Shown: positions 44,991 through 53,780, counted from the stretch's first letter. The stretch: DNA of 64,000 nt from Verrucomicrobiaceae bacterium (GCA_028293825.1 JAQGNY010000011.1:1-64000); one strand, 5' to 3'. Program-made: numbers and translations. The notes: generated by a model not told the origin, from the sequence alone.

Positions 44991-45599
44991 TTACTTCTCT
45001 ACAGCGTGCGGGCTTTGTCGTGCCGGATTTGAGGCAGCGGTTGTCTTGGCTAATGTTGTTCTGTCTAAAGGTGTCTCGAATAAAAACGTTGGGCGCAAGC
45101 TCGGGTCTTCGCGCTTGGCCGTGATAAAGGCGATACGTTTTTGCATCTCTTCACAGGCTGCTGGACCCGCGCTAAGCGTGTGATTACTAGGTGTAATCGG
45201 CTTACCGCTATTAGCGTCAACCAGAATTGGATTGATGGCTTTTCCGGTCTCGCGATCAACTAGAAGCAAGTTCTCACCTTCCGGCGTGAAGTGTTTGTTT
45301 CCCCAAGCTAATAAGGCAACGATCACCGGCATAAAATCACGCCCGCGCTCGGTTGGAATGTATTCAAAACGCGGCGGCTTTTCACAATATTGCCGACGCT
45401 CAAGTAGTTCCTCAGCAACAAGATCATTTAGCCTTCTTGTCAGCATATTAGGAGCAATACCTAAACTTTTTTGTATCTCGTCAAAACGACTGAAACCATT
45501 CAATGTGTCGCGCAGAATTAACGTGCTCCACCACTCGCCGACGCGGTTGAGTGCGCGTGCTATAGGGCATGTGACATCATTTAAAGTTGAGCGCTGCAT
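44991..45599 (-). CDS. HxlR-family regulator
   Basis: About 202 residues from the ATG at 45599, with GAGG six bases upstream; a TTG four codons earlier lacks a site. The HxlR winged helix is 'CPIARALNRVGEWWSTLILR' then 'GFSRFDEIQKSLGIAPNMLT' and 'RLNDLVAEELLERR' (~10-75). The C-terminal ~100 residues extend beyond the usual 110-residue HxlR core and include GNKHF and Pro/Thr-rich segments. It lies first in the operon under the tandem operators, so autoregulation is likely. Confidence 0.9.
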   Translation of the reverse strand: MQRSTLNDVTCPIARALNRVGEWWSTLILRDTLNGFSRFDEIQKSLGIAPNMLTRRLNDLVAEELLERRQYCEKPPRFEYIPTERGRDFMPVIVALLAWGNKHFTPEGENLLLVDRETGKAINPILVDANSGKPITPSNHTLSAGPAACEEMQKRIAFITAKREDPSLRPTFLFETPLDRTTLAKTTAASNPARQSPHAVEK

Positions 45600-45657
45600 A
45601 ACGTACCTCAAGCTACTTTTGTTTAAAAACCTAGCGACGCTTGTTTGAAAACCAACC

Positions 45658-45738
45658 TAGTTACTGTCGCTTTGAGAGTCAGAGTAGTGACTTTCATTTT
45701 AAAAGTTAATATAGTTACTTTCAAAATGGAAGTCAATA
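45658..45738. promoter_or_regulatory. Three 27-bp tandem operator units
   Basis: TAGTTACTGTC (45658), TAGTGACTTTC (45685) and TAGTTACTTTC (45712) begin three units at an exact 27-base period. Each unit ends with a partly inverted GRAAGTNAATA-like half, so each is an imperfect dyad. Units 2 and 3 share 20 of 27 bases, units 1 and 3 17 of 27. HxlR of Bacillus subtilis is known to bind tandem ~25-bp sites, supporting the assignment. A decayed further copy may start at 45632. Confidence 0.75.
45708..45736 (-). promoter_or_regulatory. Sigma-70 promoter of the HxlR operon
   Basis: On the minus strand TTGACT (45736-45731), a 17-base spacer and TATATT (45713-45708), five of six matches in each box. 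It lies inside operator units 2-3, so bound regulator would exclude polymerase. Expected start is near 45701. Confidence 0.75.
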
Positions 45739-45824
45739 GATTATTAAGGCCGAGTTAGCGAATAACGACGCTGTGCAGATTCAGAGGGGAATTAGGAAAA
45801 GATGAAGCGTTTAAATTGCAGACG

Positions 45825-45852
45825 AAAAAAAGGAGGATTTCTCCCCCCTTTC
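45825..45852 (-). terminator. Terminator of the SDR gene 45882-46697
   Basis: On the minus strand AAAGG(G)GG pairs with CCTCCTTT around a short loop and is followed by T residues, 31 bases past the SDR stop. Confidence 0.6.
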
Positions 45853-45881
45853 GATTTGAACAAGATTTCAATTGCGAAGCG

Positions 45882-46697
45882 TTATGCGCCGCCTTTTTCC
45901 AGCTCAGCAAGGTTGTGCGGAACGCTGACATAACCGGGCAGATGCTGACCGCCATCGACGTTGATCAATTCGCCGGTAACGAAGCGCGACATATCCGACG
46001 CCAGGAACGCGATCACCGGACCAATATCCAGCTCGGGGTCGCCGGCACGTTTGAGCGGATTGTTGGCCGTCGCCATTTCCAGGAAGCCTGGTACTTCATC
46101 AACCAGCTTTGCGAAAACCTGACCGAGACCGGTGGGGGCAATCGCGTTGACGCGAACGTTGAAACGTCCCCACTCGACGGCGGCGCTACGCGTCAAACCT
46201 TCAATCGCCATTTTGTTGATGTTGTAATCGGCATGCAGCCACGCGCCGGTTTGAGCGTCAATCGAATGAAAATTGATGACGCTGCCGCCGCCACGTTTTT
46301 TGAAATGCGGCAATGCAGCCTGCATGCCCCACCACGATCCCCACAGACCGATTTCCAACGTGCGCTTCAGCATCTCGTCGGTTTTGTGTTCCATCAAAAT
46401 ATTCGGCGACAGTTGCGAGGCATTATTGACCAGAATATCGAGACCGCCGAATTCATCGACAGCGCGCTGAATCATTGCTTCCACATCGGCTTTAACGCCA
46501 ACGTCGGTAGCCATGCCAATCGCTTCGGTGCCGATTTCAGCACGGATCTGTGCCGCCACTTCGGCGGTTGCCTTGCCATCGCGGCCAGTGATCAGCAATT
46601 TGGCGCCATCTTGAGCCAGTCGCCGTGAAATACCGTAACCGAGCCCCTTGGCGCCGCCGGTCACAATGGCGATTTTATTTTCAAGCAATTTACTCAT
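45882..46697 (-). CDS. SDR-family oxidoreductase
   Basis: About 271 residues from the ATG at 46697, with CAGGAG upstream; an earlier in-frame ATG at 46760 is not supported. TGGAKGLGYG (~13-22) binds the cofactor, NNASQ replaces NNAG, Tyr and Lys are in HADYNINKMAIEG, and 'FVTGELINVDGGQHLPGYV' closes the fold. The family includes 3-oxoacyl reductases and glucose-1-dehydrogenase-like enzymes. It is 134 bases beyond the PEP-mutase-family gene and reads the same way. Confidence 0.9.
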   Translation of the reverse strand: MSKLLENKIAIVTGGAKGLGYGISRRLAQDGAKLLITGRDGKATAEVAAQIRAEIGTEAIGMATDVGVKADVEAMIQRAVDEFGGLDILVNNASQLSPNILMEHKTDEMLKRTLEIGLWGSWWGMQAALPHFKKRGGGSVINFHSIDAQTGAWLHADYNINKMAIEGLTRSAAVEWGRFNVRVNAIAPTGLGQVFAKLVDEVPGFLEMATANNPLKRAGDPELDIGPVIAFLASDMSRFVTGELINVDGGQHLPGYVSVPHNLAELEKGGA

Positions 46698-46831
46698 AGC
46701 TTCTCCTGATTTCTTTATTAGCTTTTTGATGCGAATGCGTAAGGCGGCCGAGTCTAACACAGCGTCTTAAGAGCAGCGATATCGACGCAATACCGCGTTA
46801 AAAACTGACAATTTAATCGAGAGCGCCGAAA

Positions 46832-47677
46832 TCATTCGGACTTTTTAGCGGCGACAAATACGCTGAAAATGCCATTGATATCGGCAGTGCCAATGGCGTC
46901 GTTGGCATAATTAAATGTGCCTTCATCGCGCAATTCTTTGCCGGCACTGAGCAGCGCGGATATGGCGGCGCGGGCCAACGAACCGCCGACGCTAATGCGC
47001 TTAACCCCCAGCTCGGTTAATTCCTGCTTAGTCACTGTCACGCCGGATAAACCCATCAGTACATTTAACGGCCGGTCGACGCTGCTGATAATCGCGGCAA
47101 TATCCTCGCGTGTGCGTATGCCGGGCGCGTACAACACATCGGCCCCGGCTTCTTGATATGCCTGCAAACGTTTGATGGTGTCGTTCAAGTCCGTGCGGCC
47201 ATAAAGATAGTTTTCCGCGCGCGCGGTAAGCAACACTGGAACCGCCTGCGATTTTGCGGCCGCCGCTGCGGCTTGAATGCGCTCGACCGCCAACTCAAAA
47301 CTATAAATCGGCTGCTCGCTGCGGCCGGTCGCATCTTCAATCGACGCGCCGACAACACCGATGGCCGCTGCCGCAATAATGGTTTTTTCGACGTCGGCCG
47401 GCGCATCGCCGAAACCATTTTCCAAATCGGCATTGATTGGTAAATCGGTCGCTGCAACAAGCTCGGATAAATGCGCTATCACTTCATCTCGTTGCATCGA
47501 TTGATCCGGCCGGCCACGTGTAAACGCAAAACCTGCACTGGTGCTGGCGAGGGCAGTGAAACCTAGATATTGCAGCAGGCGTGCCGATCCCGCATCCCAT
47601 GGATTCGGCATAATGAAGCAACCGTCTTCCGTGTGCAGTCGCTTAAATATTTCCGCCTTTTCCAGTTGCGATGTCAT
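46832..47677 (-). CDS. PEP mutase/isocitrate lyase superfamily enzyme
   Basis: A 281-residue TIM barrel. Metal-binding acids are in NADLENGFG (~84-92) and SIEDATGR (~114-121), and 'ARAENYLYG' replaces the KKCGH loop of true isocitrate lyases. It is therefore a PEP mutase-like or carboxyphosphonopyruvate-mutase-like lyase of unknown substrate, such as an oxaloacetate or 2-methylisocitrate analogue. AAGGA precedes the ATG. It sits 48 bases after the isomerase-like gene. Confidence 0.88.
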   Translation of the reverse strand: MTSQLEKAEIFKRLHTEDGCFIMPNPWDAGSARLLQYLGFTALASTSAGFAFTRGRPDQSMQRDEVIAHLSELVAATDLPINADLENGFGDAPADVEKTIIAAAAIGVVGASIEDATGRSEQPIYSFELAVERIQAAAAAAKSQAVPVLLTARAENYLYGRTDLNDTIKRLQAYQEAGADVLYAPGIRTREDIAAIISSVDRPLNVLMGLSGVTVTKQELTELGVKRISVGGSLARAAISALLSAGKELRDEGTFNYANDAIGTADINGIFSVFVAAKKSE

Positions 47678-47725
47678 CAACCATTCCTTAATTATTGAAG
47701 GTACGCCGAGATATTCAGTGCATTT

Positions 47726-48349
47726 TCAATCTGAGTTTTGCGCTGCAAATTCCAACGCATCATCCAAGCGATCGTTACCCCAAAACATTTCGCCGCGAAC
47801 AAAAAAAGTTGGCGCGCCAAAAATACCTTTGGCTTGTGCCTGTGCGGTTTGTTCACGTAACTGCAATTTATTCGATGCGCTTTGTGCTTGCTCAACAATT
47901 TCTGCTGCTGGCAGTTGGAGTAACGTCAAAGCCTCACTAATTATCTCCACATTGCCGATATCGCGATCGGCGGCAAAATTCAGCTGCATTATTGTTCGGC
48001 AATAAGCGCCGATCCAAGATTGATCCGCGCCGAGCAATGCAATGCGTATCGATAAAATTGAATTACGCGGAAACGTCGTCGGCTGTGTCCACGCCAAACC
48101 GTATTTGCGACATTGCCGCTGCATGTCCTGCCACACGTAACGGCCTTTTTCTTTTTGCTGGATAAACGGTGGTTCTTCCCAACCCAGTGCATCGAAAACT
48201 GGACCCAGCAAAAACGGTTTCCAAATAATATTCACGCCACGCAAGGCCGCCGCCGCTTCAATGCGCATCACGCTGAGATAACTGTAATTACTGGCAAATT
48301 CAAACCAGAATTCAATGCTGGGCGGTTGATATTGATTTTGCTTCTTCAC
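47726..48349 (-). CDS. DsbA-fold 2-hydroxychromene-2-carboxylate isomerase-like protein
   Basis: A 207-residue protein from the GTG at 48349 with GAGGAG six bases upstream. 'SIEFWFEFASNYSYLSVMRI' gives the start of a kappa-GST/DsbA fold, with Ser (not Cys-x-x-Cys) at the active position as in HCCA isomerases. 'GIFGAPTFFVRGEMFWGNDR' is the cis-proline end block. It would isomerise with glutathione in aromatic-ring catabolism. It heads the leftward operon with the PEP-mutase and possibly SDR genes. Confidence 0.85.
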   Translation of the reverse strand: MKKQNQYQPPSIEFWFEFASNYSYLSVMRIEAAAALRGVNIIWKPFLLGPVFDALGWEEPPFIQQKEKGRYVWQDMQRQCRKYGLAWTQPTTFPRNSILSIRIALLGADQSWIGAYCRTIMQLNFAADRDIGNVEIISEALTLLQLPAAEIVEQAQSASNKLQLREQTAQAQAKGIFGAPTFFVRGEMFWGNDRLDDALEFAAQNSD

Positions 48350-48545
48350 TAAAAACTCCTCACGTGCCTTGCGAATTAACAGCCGGATTACCGTTGCGGT
48401 CACACATTAAAAATGACGCTTTTGATTTGCGCAAAACAGTCATCGACCTAGCACCTATTCCCCATTAACGTCTGCCATTCGATTCTGTTAAAAACCGATA
48501 TCCGTAATTACTCGAATTTCAAATTATAACGATGAGGAACACAGC

Positions 48546-49394
48546 ATGTTAAAAGCAGGTGTCGTTGGTTTAGGTGAAATGGGCGGCGGTGCCGCGATAT
48601 GTTTGGCACGCGCTGGTCGACCATTGACGGTTTACGATATCAATCCGCACGCGGCGTTGAAATGGGAAGACGGTAATTTAGTGCCGCCCGTGGCTGCAAA
48701 TTGTGCGGAAGTTGCGCGCAATGCGGACGTGGTCATCGTGTTGGTGCTCGATGCAAAACAAGTATGGTCTGTATTGAGCGGTCCTGATGGATTGCTGGCC
48801 GGCGCAAAACCCGGGCTCGTGGTCGTTATCGGCAGCACTATCGCGCTGGATGAATTAACAAAAATGCGCGATACCGCCAGCGCCTTTGGCGTGACTATCG
48901 TCGATTGTGGCGTTACTTCTCCGCGCGGCGGACACACGCGCAAACGTATTATCGGCATGGTCGGCGCGGAGCCTGAAGTGTTTGCGCGTATCAAAGAAGT
49001 GCTCGATGACTTCACGCAGGAAGCATTATTAATGGGCGGTCCCGGCGCAGGTATGACCACCAAAATTGTGCGCAACATGATGTATTACGCAACCTGGCGC
49101 GCCGCCTGCGAAGCGCAAATATTGGCGCAGCATGCCGGCGTCGATATCGCGAAAATGGCAACAATCAATCAGCTTAGCGAATCCGATCAAAGTGGGCTGA
49201 CGCTGTGGTTAAAAAGTTTTGCTGCTCGCGATTCCATTGTTGGCGGTAAAGATGCGGTACATGATCATGTACAAGGCGTAATGCTAAAAGATATCGGCGC
49301 TGCGGATGATTTAGCCAAACACTTCGGTGTGCAATTGCCGTTAATCGATTTAATTCGCGAGACCGCTGACGAAATTACGCGACCGTGGCGTTAG
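48546..49394 (+). CDS. NAD(P)-dependent beta-hydroxyacid dehydrogenase
   Basis: A 282-residue 3-hydroxyisobutyrate-dehydrogenase-family enzyme. N-terminal GLGEMGGG (~8-15) binds the cofactor, 'DCGVTSPRGGHTRKR' is the substrate block, and catalytic Lys is in TKIVRNMM (~176). It oxidises 2- or 3-hydroxyacids or reduces semialdehydes. It is divergent from the isomerase operon with 196 bases between and may serve the same pathway. The ribosome site is weak (ATGAGGA). Confidence 0.9.
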   Translation: MLKAGVVGLGEMGGGAAICLARAGRPLTVYDINPHAALKWEDGNLVPPVAANCAEVARNADVVIVLVLDAKQVWSVLSGPDGLLAGAKPGLVVVIGSTIALDELTKMRDTASAFGVTIVDCGVTSPRGGHTRKRIIGMVGAEPEVFARIKEVLDDFTQEALLMGGPGAGMTTKIVRNMMYYATWRAACEAQILAQHAGVDIAKMATINQLSESDQSGLTLWLKSFAARDSIVGGKDAVHDHVQGVMLKDIGAADDLAKHFGVQLPLIDLIRETADEITRPWR

Positions 49395-49406
49395 TCCACA
49401 AAACAA

Positions 49407-49428
49407 AACCGCGCTAACAAGCGCGGTT
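49407..49428. terminator. Bidirectional terminator between dehydrogenase and DHH gene
   Basis: AACCGCGC and GCGCGGTT form a perfect stem with loop TAACAA. T-rich flank on the minus strand (TTTGTTTTG) favours the leftward DHH gene; plus-strand activity is weaker. Confidence 0.65.
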
Positions 49429-49491
49429 CGTATTTCAACTTCATGCTCTTGCGGATTTATTATTTTGCAGAAAACAAACTGCGCAAAATAA

Positions 49492-50469
49492 TTAGGCAGT
49501 ACGCGTTTGCGAATAGAATTGCGCGAACGTATCGACGAAATGTGAAAATTGATCGCGCGGCAAATCGTTAATCCCTGCCGCTGCCGCTCTTCCGCCGCCG
49601 GTAGGGAATTTTTTGCACAATTCAGCGGCGCCGGTTTTATTCGCCAATGGTGCACGTACGCTGACCAAATAATTACCGTTGCTTTTTTCCGTCACCACCG
49701 CATGCGCGCGTTCGGGAAATTGATTGACCAGATCGTTGCTGTAAACGCCGCTAACACGACGCGCCCAAGCGAAATCCGGGAATACAAATACAGCGGCTTT
49801 ATCTGTCGCTGTCTCCGGCTTAATTGCCGCTGCTGCTGCCATATCCTCGCGATAACCGGTTTGCAGTTTTTCGAAATTCGCTTTGCCGGCGCCGACAATA
49901 AAATCGAGCGGATCGGCATGCTGACTGACTAAGCGAAATAATTCCGCCGGTGCAAAATGCAAATCCTCCAATTTTTCGCCATAGCCGTTGTAGTTGATAT
50001 AAATACCCAACTCTTCCAGCAGTAATGTTTGCTCGGCTGAAAGCGGCAATGTTTTTGCGATGGCCTGCGCGCTGGTTTTTAAATTGTCGCCAAATGCGCC
50101 AACCACTGCCCACGCAGCAAATTGACCTTTTAAATGACCATTCACCAATAGCGCGGTGCATACATCCGGGGCTTCGTTAATGATTGCGGTCAAGTTTTTT
50201 GCGGTGGGGATTTCTCCCGGCACATGATGATCGACATAAAACACGTCGGCTTGCGCGGCGAGAACGGCGAGCAGCGCATCGGTGTTTTTTTCCATCGACA
50301 CATCGAGCACGGTAATTCGGTCGCCCGCTTTCGCACTGACCTGCTGCAACAAATCGATATCGCGCTTAACGCCGGTAATCAGTGTTGCATTGCGCGGCTC
50401 AGCCAAACGCAATTGAGTGAGCGAGCAAATGCCGTCGGCATCGCCGTTAAAAACATCGTAATCGGCCAT
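49492..50469 (-). CDS. DHH-family phosphoesterase, likely PAP/nanoRNA phosphatase
   Basis: About 325 residues from the ATG at 50469 (GGGA upstream; the ATG at 50484 has none). Motif I is NGDADGI (8-14), motif III is DHH (80-82), and the DHHA1-like end has GGGRAAAAG (~290-298). NrnA-type DHH enzymes hydrolyse short RNA and 3'-phosphoadenosine 5'-phosphate (PAP). Downstream of ATP sulfurylase, APS kinase and a sulfotransferase, clearing the PAP that sulfation releases is the likely role. A terminator separates it from sat, so it has its own or readthrough expression. Confidence 0.8.
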   Translation of the reverse strand: MADYDVFNGDADGICSLTQLRLAEPRNATLITGVKRDIDLLQQVSAKAGDRITVLDVSMEKNTDALLAVLAAQADVFYVDHHVPGEIPTAKNLTAIINEAPDVCTALLVNGHLKGQFAAWAVVGAFGDNLKTSAQAIAKTLPLSAEQTLLLEELGIYINYNGYGEKLEDLHFAPAELFRLVSQHADPLDFIVGAGKANFEKLQTGYREDMAAAAAIKPETATDKAAVFVFPDFAWARRVSGVYSNDLVNQFPERAHAVVTEKSNGNYLVSVRAPLANKTGAAELCKKFPTGGGRAAAAGINDLPRDQFSHFVDTFAQFYSQTRTA

Positions 50470-50527
50470 ACGTTTCCCATCCAAAATTATTCAAAAAAAG
50501 TGCGCGGTTTTGAAAAATCGAATCTAT

Positions 50528-50557
50528 AAAAAACTACCCCGGCAGTAGCCGGGGTAG
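50528..50557 (-). terminator. Terminator of the sulfation operon after sat
   Basis: CTACCCCGGC (50534-50543) pairs with GCCGGGGTAG (50548-50557) around AGTA. On the minus strand a TTTTTT run follows. Confidence 0.9.
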
Positions 50558-50566
50558 GAACAACAA

Positions 50567-51754
50567 TTAACCGTCGATGGATTGATAATATTCCATCAGA
50601 ATTTTCGCGACTTCAGGACGCGAAAACTCCGGCGGTGGCGCCATGCCCTGCCCCAGCATCTGGCGAACTTTGGTGCCGGACAAATTGATGAAGTCATCCG
50701 GTGTGTGATCCGGCGCTTCGCGCATCATCACGACGCGACCGAGTTTTTTCGAGAACGCGGTATTGTCGGCAAGGAACAATTCGATCAACAGCGAACCAGC
50801 TGGAACCTTCTCCGCGAAAATCGTTTGCGCATCGAACGGGCCATAGTAATCGCCGACACCGGCATGATCGCGACCAAGAATGAAATGCGTCGCGCCCATG
50901 TTCTGACGGAAGATCGCGTGCAGTACCGCTTCGCGCGGACCGGCGTAGAGCATGTCGAAACCGTAGCCGGAAATCAGCACGGTGTTCGGTGGGAAATACA
51001 GTTCGGCCATTTTGCGAATGCAGGCGTCGCGCACGGGTGCGGGAATATCGCCCTCTTTCAATTTGCCGAGCAGCATGTGAATGACGATGCCGTCCGCTTT
51101 CAAACGCTCTTGCGCCATGCGGCACAGTTCTTCGTGCGCGCGGTGCATCGGATTGCGGGTTTGAAACGCGACGATAGTTTTCCAGCCGCGCTCTTGAATT
51201 TCATTGCGAATTTCAACGGCGGTGCGGAATGTATCGGGGAAATCGGCTTGGAAGTAGCTGAAGCTCAGCACTTGAATCGGGCCGGACAACAGCGTGTTGC
51301 CGAGCTTAGTGAACACCGCAACGCCCGGGTGTTTCGGATCGACAGTGCCGAAAATTTCTTTCGCCATAAATTGAATCTGATCGTCGGAAACCGTTTCAAC
51401 AGCGGTCACGTCCATGATCGCCAGCACCGGATTGCCTTCGACATTCGGATCGCGCAATGCAATGCGTGAACCTGCAGTAATACCGGCTTCTTTGGTCAGA
51501 TTGACGATCGGTACCGGCCAGAACAAACCGTCGGCTGTGTGCAGTTTTTCCGCGACGCTGAGCGCATCGGCCAGATTCATGTAGCCCTTCAACGGCGTGA
51601 AATAACCGGCGCCGAGCATTACCGCGTTAGCCGCAGCGGCGGAGTTCAATAACAGCGATGGCAATGTTTCCGCTTCTTTAATCAAAGCGTGGTGTTTTTC
51701 GGTGTCGTAAACGAACAGCGGGGTCAGCGCATCAGCGCCATGTGGTTTGATCAT
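50567..51754 (-). CDS. sat: ATP sulfurylase (single-chain Sat)
   Basis: A 395-residue enzyme making adenosine-5'-phosphosulfate from ATP and sulfate. The nucleotide-binding block is QTRNPMHRAH (198-207) and the second conserved block is GRDHAG (294-299). It is the homo-oligomeric Sat type, not CysDN. It can serve assimilation, or sulfite oxidation in reverse. Fifty-odd bases after cysC and in a unit with a sulfotransferase, sulfate activation is the direction implied here. Confidence 0.96.
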   Translation of the reverse strand: MIKPHGADALTPLFVYDTEKHHALIKEAETLPSLLLNSAAAANAVMLGAGYFTPLKGYMNLADALSVAEKLHTADGLFWPVPIVNLTKEAGITAGSRIALRDPNVEGNPVLAIMDVTAVETVSDDQIQFMAKEIFGTVDPKHPGVAVFTKLGNTLLSGPIQVLSFSYFQADFPDTFRTAVEIRNEIQERGWKTIVAFQTRNPMHRAHEELCRMAQERLKADGIVIHMLLGKLKEGDIPAPVRDACIRKMAELYFPPNTVLISGYGFDMLYAGPREAVLHAIFRQNMGATHFILGRDHAGVGDYYGPFDAQTIFAEKVPAGSLLIELFLADNTAFSKKLGRVVMMREAPDHTPDDFINLSGTKVRQMLGQGMAPPPEFSRPEVAKILMEYYQSIDG

Positions 51755-51802
51755 TGCAAATTCCTCAGAGTCATTACGTGTTATTCGAGAAGTAGTTGCG
51801 TG

Positions 51803-52423
51803 TTATTCGCCGCTTAACAGGCCGCGAGCTTCCAGCAGAGCCAATAACGCGTCGACTTCCTGCTGCAGGGTTAATTCGTGGGTGTTCAAAACCAGCTCGG
51901 GCGTTTCCGGCGCTTCGTACGGATCGGAAATACCGGTGAAGTTTTTGATTTCGCCGGCGCGAGCCTTTTTATACAAACCTTTGGGATCGCGTTTTTCCGC
52001 TTCGGCCAAGGGCACATCGACATATACCTCGATGAAATCCATGCCGCCATCGACGTGCAATTTGCGCACGAGATCGCGGTCGGCGCGGTACGGGCTGACG
52101 AAGCTCGACAGCACAATCACGCCGGCATCGACGAACAGCTTGGAGATTTCACCGATGCGGCGAATATTTTCGGTGCGGTCTTCCGCTGAAAAGCCGAGGT
52201 TTTTATTGATGCCGAGACGTACATTGTCGCCATCGAGCCGATATGCCAATTTACCGCGTTTGGCCAGCTCGGTTTCCAGTGCGACCGCCACAGTGCTTTT
52301 ACCGCTGCCGGACAAACCGGTAAACCATACGGTAGCGCCTTTTTGCGACAGCAATTTATTGCGGTCAGCGCGGGTCACTTCGCCATCGTGCCAGTGCACG
52401 TTTGTTGCTTTTTGTTCGGCCAT
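51803..52423 (-). CDS. cysC: Adenylylsulfate kinase (APS kinase) CysC
   Basis: About 206 residues from the ATG at 52423 with GGGA six bases upstream; a start four codons earlier is weaker. The P-loop GLSGSGKS (~36-43) and '[17 protein letters not shown]' are diagnostic. It phosphorylates APS to 3'-phosphoadenosine-5'-phosphosulfate (PAPS), the donor for sulfotransferases. With Sat it completes PAPS synthesis in one operon. Confidence 0.97.
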   Translation of the reverse strand: MAEQKATNVHWHDGEVTRADRNKLLSQKGATVWFTGLSGSGKSTVAVALETELAKRGKLAYRLDGDNVRLGINKNLGFSAEDRTENIRRIGEISKLFVDAGVIVLSSFVSPYRADRDLVRKLHVDGGMDFIEVYVDVPLAEAEKRDPKGLYKKARAGEIKNFTGISDPYEAPETPELVLNTHELTLQQEVDALLALLEARGLLSGE

Positions 52424-52463
52424 GTCGATTCCCATTATTTAAAGTGAAGTAATTTCTAGCTTT

Positions 52464-52492
52464 GTAAGCGACTCATTAAATCAGTCGCTTAC
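52464..52492. promoter_or_regulatory. Hairpin between sulfotransferase and cysC
   Basis: GTAAGCGACT and AGTCGCTTAC pair perfectly around a nine-base loop, without a T-run on either side. It may shield the upstream sulfotransferase mRNA or tune downstream expression rather than terminate. Confidence 0.55.
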
Positions 52493-52549
52493 ATACAACA
52501 TCTCAGGTGTTTAAATTACCTGACGCTTAACGCCCATCGGTTTTTTAAC

Positions 52550-53719
52550 TTACAAGTAAGCGCCGTAAGTTTCGATGTAGTCGGAATAAACGGCTTTAAT
52601 TTGCGTTTCGGTCAAGCCAAAATCGTCGAGGCTGTAGGTATGACGGCCGTGTTTATCGGACGGATTGTCTGCCAGCCATTGGCGCATGTTTTTCTCGGCG
52701 AGCGGTGTGAATTCGGCGCCGCTGTAGGCATAGACCGAACGCGCGGCTTCGACCGGATTCGCGGCGATATCTTTGTAACGCATGTCGAAAATTTTCAGCT
52801 CGGGATGGGCTTTGCGATACGCCATCAGCTTGACCTGACCGTCGTGCCATAGGTGCAACATTTCCTGTCCTAACTCGATGGGATCTTGAGTCGGATAACC
52901 AATGCTGCGAATCACGCGAATCAACTCAGAGATCGATGCCATGACGGTCAGTGGATCGCGATGCGGCTGGATCAGAATCGCGTCGGGATACACCGATAAC
53001 AGCTCCGGCAAGTGATACATGTGTTCCTGTACTTTTAATACCCAGCGTTTTCTCGGGTTGTGCCAAGCCAGATGTTGCAGCCATTTTTTGTGAACCTGAT
53101 AACCGAAGGTGGTATCGGCCTGTTGATACCACTTATAGAACGACGGCAGACGAAACATCATCACCGGGTTCGCGCTGGTGAATGCGGTTTCCATGATCAT
53201 GCCGCATTCCTGCGGAATCACGGCGCCGACCGGATGCGCTTTACGCACGCCCGCCCATTCACCGGCAAAGGCTTCGTCGACATAGCGATCAAATGCTGCA
53301 ATACGCGGATCGGTATCGAAGGTCGCAGCTTCCGGCGGTGGCGACGGCTGTGCTACTTCCCAGCTCAGCGGCGTGCGTGTATCGGGGTCGACGCTCATCA
53401 ACGCGTGCAGCAAGCTGGTACCGCAGCGCGGCAAACCAAGGATGAAAATCGGGCGCTCGATTTTTACATCGGCAATTTCAGGATGGCGTTCGCGCTCGGT
53501 ATAAATCTCTTGCAGCCGGCGCAAATTGTCTTCGAACAACGCCTTGCCGCGGGCGAAACCCTCTTCGCTTAAACGCGGGCGCTCTTCCAATAGCGCTTGC
53601 ACAGCGGCGGTTACGCCGGGACGCAATTGGGCGAGATCATCGGATGGAATCGTTAAAGGCGCGAGCAGGGCTTCGACCAGGCTATTTACTTCTGCAACTG
53701 GAACGGGAGATTGACTCAT
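52550..53719 (-). CDS. PAPS-dependent sulfotransferase
   Basis: A 389-residue enzyme. The 5'-phosphosulfate loop is ILGLPRCGTS (93-102) and the 3'-phosphate site is QPHRDPLTVMAS (251-262, Arg254/Ser262). The N-terminal ~85 residues are helical and specific to this subfamily of the Sulfotransfer_3 group. No membrane helix or signal peptide, so it acts on a cytoplasmic acceptor. The acceptor cannot be told: glycolipid, steroid, polyketide or Nod-factor-like glycan are all possible. It heads the PAPS operon. Confidence 0.9.
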   Translation of the reverse strand: MSQSPVPVAEVNSLVEALLAPLTIPSDDLAQLRPGVTAAVQALLEERPRLSEEGFARGKALFEDNLRRLQEIYTERERHPEIADVKIERPIFILGLPRCGTSLLHALMSVDPDTRTPLSWEVAQPSPPPEAATFDTDPRIAAFDRYVDEAFAGEWAGVRKAHPVGAVIPQECGMIMETAFTSANPVMMFRLPSFYKWYQQADTTFGYQVHKKWLQHLAWHNPRKRWVLKVQEHMYHLPELLSVYPDAILIQPHRDPLTVMASISELIRVIRSIGYPTQDPIELGQEMLHLWHDGQVKLMAYRKAHPELKIFDMRYKDIAANPVEAARSVYAYSGAEFTPLAEKNMRQWLADNPSDKHGRHTYSLDDFGLTETQIKAVYSDYIETYGAYL

Positions 53720-53780
53720 TACTCGGAACCTCTCAGGTATTTATTATGCAAAGCATCAGGCCGGCGGATCCCGGCGCATT

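Noticed and set aside
45816-46628. A 270-codon plus-strand frame opposite the SDR gene
   Set aside because: The SDR has cofactor and catalytic motifs and a good ribosome site; the opposite frame has no recognisable content.
50582-51469. A 295-codon plus-strand frame opposite sat
   Set aside because: Sat on the minus strand has all family motifs. The antisense frame is long only because of codon bias and is rich in Arg, His and Gln.
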